In this document: positions 25,530-33,009 of the stretch, one piece after another
How the letters are laid out: each line of letters begins with the position of its first letter
Numbering within the stretch: position 1 is the first letter of the stretch
DNA from: Limnohabitans sp. DM1
GTDB taxonomy: Bacteria > Pseudomonadota > Gammaproteobacteria > Burkholderiales > Burkholderiaceae_C
DNA length: 56,487 bases
Direction: 5' to 3'
Assembly (NCBI RefSeq): GCF_001269385.1
Contig: NZ_CXOO01000050.1
Coordinates: 1-56,487 of the forward strand
The notes under the pieces: model-generated
The model's database searches: none
What the model saw: only the letters and a program-made list of their open reading frames with translations
What the model was told of the DNA's origin: nothing
Translations under genes and position numbers: made by a program

Positions 25530-26931
25530 CAATCCACCGAACTTAAGCTATAATAATTGGCTTAAATCATTGATTTAATTGAAGTTTTTCTTATTTTCTC
25601 ACGCCACAACATGACTCCCACCATGGTAAGAAAATACAGGGTTTACCCTTCCTCTATCCCCTCTTGATGAACTGACCTCTGTCTTTGCACAGTTGGGCCA
25701 GTTCATCCACAGCCCCGCTTTTGCAGATTTGGCCCGAGGCCCACAATCCACCGCCTTTGTTCGCCAACGCAAACTTCCCCTGCCTTGTCTCGTGGGCGCT
25801 TTGCTCAGCCAACGCTCTCAATCTCAGCAGCTGATGCTGGACTCGTTTTTCGCCAGCTTGGCCGGTCACCCAGGCCTGCAGCGCGGCGCCTCTGATCGCG
25901 CCTTTGCCCAAGCACGCAACAAACTCAAGCCCGCCGCCCTGACTGCCTTGAATGCCCAATTGCTGGACCTGGCTCAGGCCAGAGGCTGGATGCCGCTTTG
26001 GCATGGCTTGCGTGTGGTGGCCGCAGACGCCTCTGTGTTCATGCCCGCCACCCGTGCGTGCCACCAAACGCGCCTTGCAGCCCAGCCCGATCAGCGCTTG
26101 TTTGGCCTGTATCTGCCCGGCCCTGAGCTGTGTCTGCATGCTCAGCTCTACGGCCCCGAAACTGGCGAGCGTCAGATGCTGTTTGAGAGTCTGCACCACC
26201 TGCAAGCCCATGATGTGCTGGTGCTTGACCGGGGCTATCCGGCCGCTTGGTTGATCGCCCTGTTGCAGCAGCAAAGCATCCGTTTTTGCATGCGCTGCGA
26301 CAGTGACAGTGGCTTCAAGGCGGTGCGCGCATTCTTGCGCAGCGGTGCCAGCGAGGCCATGGTCACCCTGAACATGCCCAGCACTGAAGATGCCAAGGAT
26401 TACGAGTTCATTCGCCAAGCCCCGCGCGTGCGCCTGGTGCGTTGTGTCAGCTCCAGCGGCAAGGTGCGCGTGCTGCTGACCAACTTGGATGCACAAGCGT
26501 TTCCTGCTGAGCTGTTTGGGCAGCTGTACCACCAACGCTGGCGCATCGAAGAAGCCTTCAAACGCCTCAAGCATCGCCTGAAAATTGAAAGCGTCAGCGG
26601 CCTGAGCCAGCAGGCCTGTGTCATTGATATCGCCGCCAAGGTGTTGGCCGACAACCTGGGCGCTTTGCTCAGTCACTGTGCCCGTGGCATGCAAGAGCGC
26701 ACGGATCGTGTCTGCAACCGCAGCTACGCGGCCAGCCTGATGCAACGCATGCTGCCCCGTTTGCTGTTGCTGCCGGGTGCCCTTGCGACGTGCATCGCCC
26801 AGAGCATCGAACTACTCAAGGGCAATCTGGTGCGAAGGGTTGAAGGCCGATCTCGGCCACGACCTGCGAGCAAAAACAAACCCCATCCGCATTTGGCTTA
26901 CAAGGGGTAGTGGCTTAAGTTCGGTGGATTG
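25530..26931 (+). mobile_element. Complete IS4-family insertion sequence
   Basis: The 19-bp terminal inverted repeats are perfect: CAATCCACCGAACTTAAGC at 25530-25548 and its complement at 26913-26931. A 10-bp target duplication ACCCACGCAC flanks both ends (25520-25529 and 26932-26941). Length is 1402 bp with one transposase gene. It is the youngest insertion of the region. Confidence 0.93.
25693..26910 (+). CDS. IS4-family transposase
   Basis: The protein has about 405 residues. The DDE residues lie in VVAADASVFMPA (D), DVLVLDRGYPAAW (D) and YHQRWRIEEAFKRLK, the Y-R-E-K signature of IS4. The reading frame extends upstream of the TTG at 25693 (LDELTSVFAQ), but no ATG or GTG exists there, so the true start is unsure. 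The gene fills the element, which has intact ends, so it may be active. Confidence 0.9.
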   Translation: MGQFIHSPAFADLARGPQSTAFVRQRKLPLPCLVGALLSQRSQSQQLMLDSFFASLAGHPGLQRGASDRAFAQARNKLKPAALTALNAQLLDLAQARGWMPLWHGLRVVAADASVFMPATRACHQTRLAAQPDQRLFGLYLPGPELCLHAQLYGPETGERQMLFESLHHLQAHDVLVLDRGYPAAWLIALLQQQSIRFCMRCDSDSGFKAVRAFLRSGASEAMVTLNMPSTEDAKDYEFIRQAPRVRLVRCVSSSGKVRVLLTNLDAQAFPAELFGQLYHQRWRIEEAFKRLKHRLKIESVSGLSQQACVIDIAAKVLADNLGALLSHCARGMQERTDRVCNRSYAASLMQRMLPRLLLLPGALATCIAQSIELLKGNLVRRVEGRSRPRPASKNKPHPHLAYKG

Positions 26932-27322
26932 ACCCACGCACGGGCTTGTTCCAAATCCTCAAACCGCTTGCGCGGATAGACTGGCGTGAACTTGAGCGTG
27001 CGAAACAAAGCCTCCGAGTATGGGTTCTCATCGCTCACGCTGGGCCTGCTGAATGAGGGCACCACGCCCAACTTTTACACCGTCGCCAGCATCGTTGCCC
27101 CTTCATCGGGCAGGCTGCCGTTGCCCGAGTGCAGAGCCAATTGATCTGGCCTGATGCCTTGTGCGTATTCCAGAACCTATTGACCATCCGCTCCAATCCC
27201 TCGTGACCATCACTTCCAGTCAAAGCTGACCACTCAGTCCAGCAAGTTGACCAAAGAAAAAGTATGGCGATTTGACCAGGATAGTAGTCAGACTGACATG
27301 GTCAATCTGACTACTCAGACTA

Positions 27323-28075
27323 TCAGCTGGATTGCATTTTTTTTCGAGCCATTGTTTTTCGCATGGACTCCCCCTTCAGGGATAACCGATGCGATTGATG
27401 CACCACGCGATCCAATATTGCATCAGCCAGCGTGGGATCAGGAAAAAACCCATGCCATTGATCGGTTGGGTACTGCGTTGTGATGAGCAATGAGCCTGTG
27501 CGCATTCGACGATCAATCACATCTAACAAGAACTGCGACGCATGTTGATTCATCTCACCCAAACCCAGATCGTCAAGTATCAACAAACTTGGTTTGCTCA
27601 ATGACAGCTTCAGAGCGGGCAATGAGCCATCAAGCAATGACTCTGTGATTGATCCGTAAAGATCACTGGCGCGATAGAAAAGGACTGGCATTTTTAGCCT
27701 GCACGCCTGCTGGCCAAATGCACACGCAAGCCACGTCTTACCAACACCCGTAGCGCCTTGGATGATCAGATTTTGCTGACGCCTTATCCAATCACAGCTT
27801 GCCAAAGATGCCAACTGTGCCTTGTCTAGTCCACGGTTTACCTTGTATTCCACATCCTCAAATGAAGCCAATTCAGGCATCCCTGCGCCTCGGATCAAAC
27901 GCTTCAACTTTCGGCCCTCTCGCTCGGATGCCTCGTGATCAACAAGCATTGCAAAGCGATCATCAAAACTGACATCATGCAATTTGGGTTGCTGAAGCTG
28001 CATGTCGTAAGCATCAGCCATTGGAACGAGCTTGAGCTCTCGAAGGCGAGCGATGGTTTGTTGCGTGCTGCTCAT
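27323..28075 (-). CDS. istB: IS21-family helper ATPase IstB (IS21 copy 2)
   Basis: It has 250 residues. Walker A is GATGVGKTWLACAFG, Walker B is LLILDDLGLGEM, and there is a VVHQSHRL region near the C-terminus. It overlaps istA by 4 bp (ATGA). It is intact and differs clearly from the IstB of the first IS21 element, so the two elements are not recent copies of each other. Confidence 0.92.
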   Translation of the reverse strand: MSSTQQTIARLRELKLVPMADAYDMQLQQPKLHDVSFDDRFAMLVDHEASEREGRKLKRLIRGAGMPELASFEDVEYKVNRGLDKAQLASLASCDWIRRQQNLIIQGATGVGKTWLACAFGQQACRLKMPVLFYRASDLYGSITESLLDGSLPALKLSLSKPSLLILDDLGLGEMNQHASQFLLDVIDRRMRTGSLLITTQYPTDQWHGFFPDPTLADAILDRVVHQSHRLSLKGESMRKTMARKKMQSS

Positions 28076-29610
28076 GCTGATTCTCCAAAATAACTAGGAC
28101 CACGCAATTCACCAATGACTTTGACTTTTGGTGCTTGAGTGATAGAAAAACGTTTGTCTGCATCCTCTTTGAGGATGGATGTGATGCTGCGAAGTGAGGT
28201 GATATTCAATGGCATCGCGTAGGCGCAGACCTCTTCAAATCGGGCCTCACCGTAGTCCCTTGCGAGATCACGCATTCGTCGTGCAGCTTTGACGCCGTTT
28301 GTGATGTCGCTTCGGTTTTCAAGTTGATGCCGAATCATCAACTCCACATTGCCGCCGACGTTCATCGCCCATGCCAACAATGCCCGAGGTTCGGCATCAA
28401 GCACTCGGCTGTGTATGACGGGCCGATGCTCTGGTATCGTTCTGGCATTTCCTTGTATCTCAATCAAAGGGTGAAGGGCAACCCTTCGACCTCGGTGGAA
28501 AATTTCAATCACAGTGGCTGTAAACCTGAGGTCCACGCTTTCTCGTGCAAGCGTGTGAGGCACTGAATAGAAGCGTCTTTGATGTTCGACGTGATAGTCA
28601 TCCTGTACCCTGACGCTATATCGCCAATCACTCAATTCAAATGCCGTTCCAGGCAATGGCTTGAGGCTCGCTTTTTCTGTTTCCAAAAAGCGATCCAATC
28701 GACAGCCAGGGAGCCGTTTAAATGGATGGCGATTCATTTCTTCGGCCTTGATCCGGAGTTCTGCATTCAACTCGGCAAGGCTGAAGAAAATGCGATCACG
28801 AAGTGAAAACAAAGCCCATCGTTGAGCGATTTGCACTCCCACTTCAGCCTTGGCTTTGTGTTTGGGTTTTCGTGCCCCCGTTGGTAAAGGTGCCGTGTCG
28901 TAATGGCTCAGGCAATCTCTGTAGGCGGGGTTGATCACCGTTCGATCCCGTTCACGCCGCCAAACGGCCGCTTTAAGGCTGTCGCTGACGACCCACTCTG
29001 GCACACCACCCAGAGCCTCGAAACAATTAGCGTGACATTTCAGCCAGTCTTTGGTGGTCTGACTCGCCGTAGCTTCGATGTACGTGTAGTTTGAGTACCC
29101 AAGCACAGCCACAAAGATTTGAGCAAAGGTCGATGGGCCACCGTTTTGATCTCGGATTTCAACGGTCCGGCCCGCAAAATCCACAAACAGCTTTTCACCT
29201 GGTCGGTGCGTGCGTCGCATCACCACATGCTGATTTTTTGTCCAAGCTCTATAGAGCATGGCAAATTGTGAGTAGCCCACCCCGTCAGGGGTGGTCTCGC
29301 GCCACTCTCGCCAAAGACGCTCCAGAGTTGCGTCGGGTCGCCGCATTTCGGCATGAATCAATTCACAATCTGGATGCGTCTTGAGTTGCGCAATAGATCG
29401 ATCTTGGGTTCCAAGTGCTGCCCGCCAGGCATCATCATCTAACGGCGAAAGCTCTTGCCAACTCAAGCCAGAGGCATCCACTTGCTGTCGAAATTTTCGG
29501 ATCGTGTCGTGGTGCGTCCCAGTTGTTCTTGAAATTGCTCGGTGAGCCAACGTCGGGTCATAAAAGTGCTGGCGTGCAATGTCACGCTGCAAATGAACGG
29601 GTAGCCTCAT
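28072..29610 (-). CDS. istA: IS21-family transposase IstA (IS21 copy 2)
   Basis: It has 512 residues. The catalytic D-D-E is visible in KLFVDFAGRTVEI (D), WVVSDSLKAAV (D) and KAEVGVQIAQRWAL (E). The N-terminus has an HTH (LAHRAISRTTGTHHDTIRKF). The ATG at 29610 has AAAGGAG upstream. The C-terminus has the typical CAYAMPLNITSLRSITSIL. The gene is full length. Confidence 0.92.
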   Translation of the reverse strand: MRLPVHLQRDIARQHFYDPTLAHRAISRTTGTHHDTIRKFRQQVDASGLSWQELSPLDDDAWRAALGTQDRSIAQLKTHPDCELIHAEMRRPDATLERLWREWRETTPDGVGYSQFAMLYRAWTKNQHVVMRRTHRPGEKLFVDFAGRTVEIRDQNGGPSTFAQIFVAVLGYSNYTYIEATASQTTKDWLKCHANCFEALGGVPEWVVSDSLKAAVWRRERDRTVINPAYRDCLSHYDTAPLPTGARKPKHKAKAEVGVQIAQRWALFSLRDRIFFSLAELNAELRIKAEEMNRHPFKRLPGCRLDRFLETEKASLKPLPGTAFELSDWRYSVRVQDDYHVEHQRRFYSVPHTLARESVDLRFTATVIEIFHRGRRVALHPLIEIQGNARTIPEHRPVIHSRVLDAEPRALLAWAMNVGGNVELMIRHQLENRSDITNGVKAARRMRDLARDYGEARFEEVCAYAMPLNITSLRSITSILKEDADKRFSITQAPKVKVIGELRGPSYFGESA

Positions 29611-29753
29611 GGACTGCTCCTTTGGTCAAACGAGTGCAGGAGGCATGCACTCGGGGTGAGTTAACCCACTCCCGCCCACTTGACATGAGGGGATGCTCGA
29701 CCGATACTCCAACCCACAAGGTACTACTTGATTCGGCTTCGGTCGGACGCTAG

Positions 29754-29779
29754 GCCCGAGGTGTCCGCCTCGGGCTTTT
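29754..29779 (+). terminator. Rho-independent terminator
   Basis: The stem GCCCGAGG / CCTCGGGC with a 6-nt loop is followed by TTTT. No intact rightward gene ends here; a rightward frame ending at 29753 is mostly antisense to istA, so this may be a relic of a displaced gene. Confidence 0.75.
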
Positions 29780-29830
29780 GCGTTTCTGGGTGGCTAGATT
29801 TAGCGTCGTTCTGGTTTTTCCCTCCTTGTT

Positions 29831-30094
29831 TTATTCAGCGCTAGACGTGATTCGTGCCTGCGCAAGCCAGTGGGCGACATCTCTGGTGAGTGCATAAAAA
29901 CCTCGTCGATGTGGCAACGTGAACAGCGTTACGGCGACTTGACCACGGTATCTGGCTTGTCTTAGCCCCGCCACACTGGCGTGTCCCAGAGCGTTGGCCA
30001 ACCGCAGGCCTCCCAGCAGTGGGCCATGGGTTTGCTCCATTTCTGTTTTCAATTTTTCAGCCAAGGTGCCTGGCTCGCATGAACTCGTGGTCAT
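29831..30094 (-). CDS. Small DNA-binding-like protein
   Basis: From ATG 30094 (MTTSSCEPGTLAEKL) it has 87 residues. The core GGLRLANALGHASVAGLRQA plus FTLPHRRGFYALTRDVAHWL looks like a small helix-turn-helix/winged domain of the kind found in PrtN-like activators or excisionases. It is divergent from the next gene and shares its short control region. Identity is a pattern guess. Confidence 0.6.
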   Translation of the reverse strand: MTTSSCEPGTLAEKLKTEMEQTHGPLLGGLRLANALGHASVAGLRQARYRGQVAVTLFTLPHRRGFYALTRDVAHWLAQARITSSAE

Positions 30095-30096
30095 TT

Positions 30097-30159
30097 GTTC
30101 GGGTCTCTCTACGGTTGTCACGCAGTGTTTCCGAAAGTTAGCAATTGTGGAACCCGAAC
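30097..30159. promoter_or_regulatory. Inverted 8-bp half sites between divergent genes
   Basis: GTTCGGGT at 30097-30104 and ACCCGAAC at 30152-30159 are inverted copies, one next to each start codon. They could be operators for one of the two flanking proteins. Confidence 0.45.
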
Positions 30160-30183
30160 GGATAATCGGAGTTTCTGTACACG

Positions 30184-30927
30184 ATGACCATGCCCACCTT
30201 TTTGCAACCGCCAAAGCCGGGTCGCCCCAAGCGAAATCCGATTGATGTCTTGCGCACGAAGGTCTGGTTTTATGCCGTCAAAGCCAGGTCGGGTTTGCCA
30301 AGTGCCTACGCCATTGAGTTGGCAATAGAGCCGTCCATCGTCAAACACAAAGAGGCAGGGGTGGTACGCCCGCGTAAATGGGATGGCTATCAAACGGGTT
30401 TACGTGTCCCGCAAAGAATGGTCGGCAAGCCATATTCAGTTGATATTGCCGATCAAAACTATCCCGGTACTGCGTCCTACTTTGATTCGCCTATTTGGGC
30501 TGTGTTGCGTGGGGATCAGCTCAATCAGAGATGGATTGACGATCAGCTGAAAGCATTAGCCCCTGCTATCACGGATCTCCTGATGGTTTCAGCACCTCCA
30601 ATGCTTCAGGCCATCCCGCAACCAGATCGTTTCCAGAAATTTGATGAAGAAACGGCCTATCGGTTGGCAGAAATCGGGACATTTGAAGCGTTGGTTGCGC
30701 TCATCTTGCTTGTCAAGAAATCAGAACTGATTTCCTCTCAAGAGTTACGAGAATTGGCCCTCAACGCTTACCACCATTGCCAGTCTTGGGTGAAGGTGTT
30801 GCCAGAGATTGCGCCTATCGCACTCGATCTATTTCATGAAATTGATCTCAAGTGCAAACACTGGATCTACCCATCCCCTGAATGGCGAATGGAAGTGGTC
30901 ATCTTCTCCCGTGAGATCAATCGATGA
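30184..30927 (+). CDS. Hypothetical protein
   Basis: The product has 247 residues, with ATG 30184 first and ATG 30190 (MPTFLQPPK) as an alternative. The N-terminus is basic (PGRPKRNPIDVLRTKVWF), followed by SGLPSAYAIELAIEP and KWDGYQTGLRVPQ. The C-terminal half is helical (AEIGTFEALVALILLVKKSE, LRELALNAYHHCQSWVKVLP). The early RTKVWFYAVKARSGLPSAY part could bind DNA. I do not recognise a family. It sits between istA and a second candidate IS21 end, so it may be a passenger gene. Confidence 0.7.
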   Translation: MTMPTFLQPPKPGRPKRNPIDVLRTKVWFYAVKARSGLPSAYAIELAIEPSIVKHKEAGVVRPRKWDGYQTGLRVPQRMVGKPYSVDIADQNYPGTASYFDSPIWAVLRGDQLNQRWIDDQLKALAPAITDLLMVSAPPMLQAIPQPDRFQKFDEETAYRLAEIGTFEALVALILLVKKSELISSQELRELALNAYHHCQSWVKVLPEIAPIALDLFHEIDLKCKHWIYPSPEWRMEVVIFSREINR

Positions 30928-31631
30928 CCCCTTGGTCGCACATCAAATCAAACCGACATCTGAAACTTGGGCATCTGGTCAATGGTTTTTCTCTGGACCC
31001 ACCTTGGTCAACCTGGTTTTCAACCAGCGAGGCCCCCATTACCGCCGTCTTTCTTCAAGGGCCGTTGCTCCCACCCCAACCAACAGCAGTCTGACCACAG
31101 TCGGCTCGTTTCAAGAGCTTGACAGGCCCAGCCCGGTCAACACACGTATCCCAGATTGGCTTGCCGCGTTGTGTCTCAGCCATTGTTAAACGTGATTCTG
31201 CGTGTGTGGTTTCCAAAATTACTGTCAGTGGACAGTCAATGAGATCAATGGCTTTGACACTGACTCTTTCATGGGTTGAACGGTACCCCCCCGCATTTAA
31301 TGTCAAATTCCTATTTCGCAACACAAATTTTGTCAGTCAGCTTCCGACCCATTGCAGCCGGTCACATCTTTTAAGACGTTGACTTGTTTGTAGCGGTTGC
31401 TGCCGGTCGTGTCCCGCAGTCATTTGTGGGCTTTCTGCCAGTAGCGGTCGGTCGATCTTTAACCATCAGGCTCGGCAGCCGGTCAGTTCGGTCATAGGCC
31501 AATGACCGCTACCACACATCCTATCCAGTGCTGACGGATAGGATCCATTGATGCATGGGCCAATTTGCACAACAGGCTATGACGCCCAATGAACAGGGAG
31601 CCCTGCACATTTTCGATGCAGCGACGTTTTC
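30928..31631. other. 704-bp region with repeats, no firm gene
   Basis: The left part carries TGGTCAA words and a CTGGTT/AACCAG hairpin (31013-31027) that may be an IS21 end. The part 31385-31515 repeats TAGCGGT and GCCGGTC words in several arrangements (TAGCGGTTGCTGCCGGTC, GTAGCGGTCGGTCG, GGCAGCCGGTCAG). A hairpin follows at 31518-31544. Short open frames here lack support. Confidence 0.5.
31518..31544. repeat. Perfect hairpin behind the copper operon
   Basis: The 9-bp arms ATCCTATCC and GGATAGGAT enclose a 9-nt loop. It lies 88 bp beyond the CusF-like stop. No T run follows on either strand, so it may protect the mRNA end rather than terminate. Confidence 0.6.
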
Positions 31632-31976
31632 TTACTGAACTAGCTGGATGTCAGTGACGATCATCTTGCCACCTTCATTGATCACCATAAACTTAATTTT
31701 TTCGCCTGGCTTGATGCTGGTCAATAAACTCTTATCTTTAGCAGTAAATACCATTGTCATTCCCGGCATATCCATATGTTTGATTTCGCCGTGTTTGATC
31801 GTGACCTTGCCAGTTTCGAGATCAATTTTCTTGACCTCTCCGTCGGTTAAAGACGGCGTCATTTGAGACATGTTCATCTTGCTGTGATCCATGACAGCTT
31901 GGGAAAAACTGCTTAAGGGAAGAGCCGCACCAATGGTCAATAGTAAAGTTGCAATTTTGGTTTGAATATTTTTCAT
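31632..31976 (-). CDS. Periplasmic copper-binding protein, CusF-like
   Basis: From ATG 31976 (MKNIQTKIATLL) it has 114 residues with a signal peptide to about residue 26. The OB-like CusF domain has H62 and MTM at 73-75, spaced as His36, Met47 and Met49 of E. coli CusF. The position of CusF Trp44 is Met70 here (KHMDMPGMTM), so the usual cation-pi cap is absent and an extra Met is offered. A Met/His-rich stretch (MDHSKMNMSQM) precedes the domain. It likely carries Cu(I) in the periplasm. It is the last gene of the leftward copper operon, 7 bp after the DUF411 gene. Confidence 0.85.
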   Translation of the reverse strand: MKNIQTKIATLLLTIGAALPLSSFSQAVMDHSKMNMSQMTPSLTDGEVKKIDLETGKVTIKHGEIKHMDMPGMTMVFTAKDKSLLTSIKPGEKIKFMVINEGGKMIVTDIQLVQ

Positions 31977-31983
31977 ATTTTCC

Positions 31984-32466
31984 TCATGAGTAAGAGTTAA
32001 AAACTTTTGATGATCCATCTTTTTGGATTAGCAAGACTTGATACGCGTCACGCCTTGCGCCGTAGACAGGACCGTCCATTCCAGGAGATCCGATAGGCAT
32101 CCCCGGAACGGCAAGACCTAACGCTTGTGGTTTTTCTTTGAGTAAACGTTGAATGTCTTCGGCTGGCACATGCCCCTCAATCACATATCCACCGACCAGA
32201 GCTGTATGACATGAAGCGAACTTTTGAGGCATACCCAGTCGAGCCCGCGCTGCGTTATTACCTTGATCGTTTACTTTCAAAGAAAAATTATTCTTTTCTA
32301 AATGAATAATCCAGTCTTTGCAACAGCCACAGTTAGGGTCTTTCCAGACTTGTATAGCTATAGCGTTTGGGCTGGCTGCAATAGCAATTGAGGACGAGCA
32401 CATTGAAGCTATTCCCAACAATAGCAACCGCCTCGTTGAATTTTTTGAACTGTTTTTGTCAGTCAT
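31984..32466 (-). CDS. DUF411 metal-binding periplasmic protein
   Basis: From ATG 32466 (MTDKNSSKNSTRRLLLL) it has 160 residues and a twin-Arg-preceded hydrophobic export signal to about residue 31. The DUF411 core begins QVWKDPNCGCCKDW, a Cys-x-Cys-Cys copper-type site, and continues with ASCHTALVGGYVIEGHVPA and LAVPGMPIGSPGM. The family accompanies copper resistance genes. Its exact role is unknown, probably a periplasmic copper chaperone or sink. Confidence 0.88.
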   Translation of the reverse strand: MTDKNSSKNSTRRLLLLGIASMCSSSIAIAASPNAIAIQVWKDPNCGCCKDWIIHLEKNNFSLKVNDQGNNAARARLGMPQKFASCHTALVGGYVIEGHVPAEDIQRLLKEKPQALGLAVPGMPIGSPGMDGPVYGARRDAYQVLLIQKDGSSKVFNSYS

Positions 32467-32492
32467 TTCAGCAGCCCTTTCCTGTAATGAAA

Positions 32493-32987
32493 TTACTTCT
32501 TGCCAACCTTGATCGCGCCCTTCATCCCAGCTTCGTAGTGGCCTGGCATCAAGCAGGCAAAATTTACGGTTCCAGTCTTCGTGAATTGCCAAACAATTTC
32601 GCCTTGCTGTCCTGGAGATAGTGTCACTTTGCCAGGTTCGTCATGTTCCATATCTGGGAATTTTTTCATCTGCTCCAGATGCTCGAGCAATTCCTTCTGG
32701 GTGCCCAGACTCAATTCGTGCTTGACCTTTCCTTGATTCTTGACAACAAAGCGGACCGTCTCTCCTTGCTTGACCTGAATAGATGAGGGTGTGTAACGCA
32801 TGTTATCCGTCATATCGACATTGATGGTCTGCGTTACCTTGGAGGCAACACCTGGTTTGCCAATTGCGGTTTCCTCGTCAGCATGGCCATGCCCACCGGC
32901 GTGCTTTCCAGCCGCAAAAGCCGACGCTGACAGGGTCAGAGCAACCAAAACAAAGATTTGGCGAGAAGTGATGTGCTTGGGTTTCAT
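32493..32987 (-). CDS. Cupredoxin (blue-copper-like) periplasmic protein
   Basis: It has 164 residues with a signal peptide ending ASAFAAG and a His-rich segment (KHAGGHGHADEE) after cleavage. The cupredoxin fold carries the type-1 ligands H90 (KVKHELSLG), C145, H150 and M155 (FACLMPGHYEAGM). It may bind copper and pass electrons or copper to the multicopper oxidase encoded just upstream. Spacing to the MCO stop is 22 bp, so it is in the same operon. Confidence 0.9.
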   Translation of the reverse strand: MKPKHITSRQIFVLVALTLSASAFAAGKHAGGHGHADEETAIGKPGVASKVTQTINVDMTDNMRYTPSSIQVKQGETVRFVVKNQGKVKHELSLGTQKELLEHLEQMKKFPDMEHDEPGKVTLSPGQQGEIVWQFTKTGTVNFACLMPGHYEAGMKGAIKVGKK

Positions 32988-33009
32988 TCGTTAACTCCGG
33001 AAAAAAAAT

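Larger units (their letters stand above)
25264..27180 (-). pseudogene. IS3-family transposase OrfB remnant, split by an IS4 element
   Basis: The right part (27180-26942) reads GIRPDQLALHSGNGS, LATV, a stop codon, KLGVVPSFSRPSVSDENPYS and ALFRTLKFTPVYPRKRFEDL. The left part (25529-25264) continues FVTWYNTQHQHSGIQFVTPG and NLEHIKEVWLNPP. Removing the IS4 element and one 10-bp duplication joins both parts in frame (QARAWVHAFV). The in-frame stop and loss of the N-terminus show the gene was already dead or has decayed since. Confidence 0.88.
27240..29640 (-). mobile_element. IS21-family insertion sequence 2 (istA-istB), minimal extent
   Basis: It contains an overlapping istA-istB pair, transcribed leftward. 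Left of istB, TTGACCA occurs twice 24 bp apart (GTTGACCAAAG, then TTTGACCAGG), the repeated ends expected for IS21. On the right, TTTGACCAAAGG lies just before istA, but a better double match (TTGACCAAGG and TTGACCAGATG, minus strand) is at about 30970-31015. The element may therefore extend to about 31.03 kb. The ends are not exact and I see no target duplication. Confidence 0.7.

Noticed and set aside
25654..26745. Leftward open frame of 363 codons
   Set aside because: Antisense shadow of the IS4 transposase.
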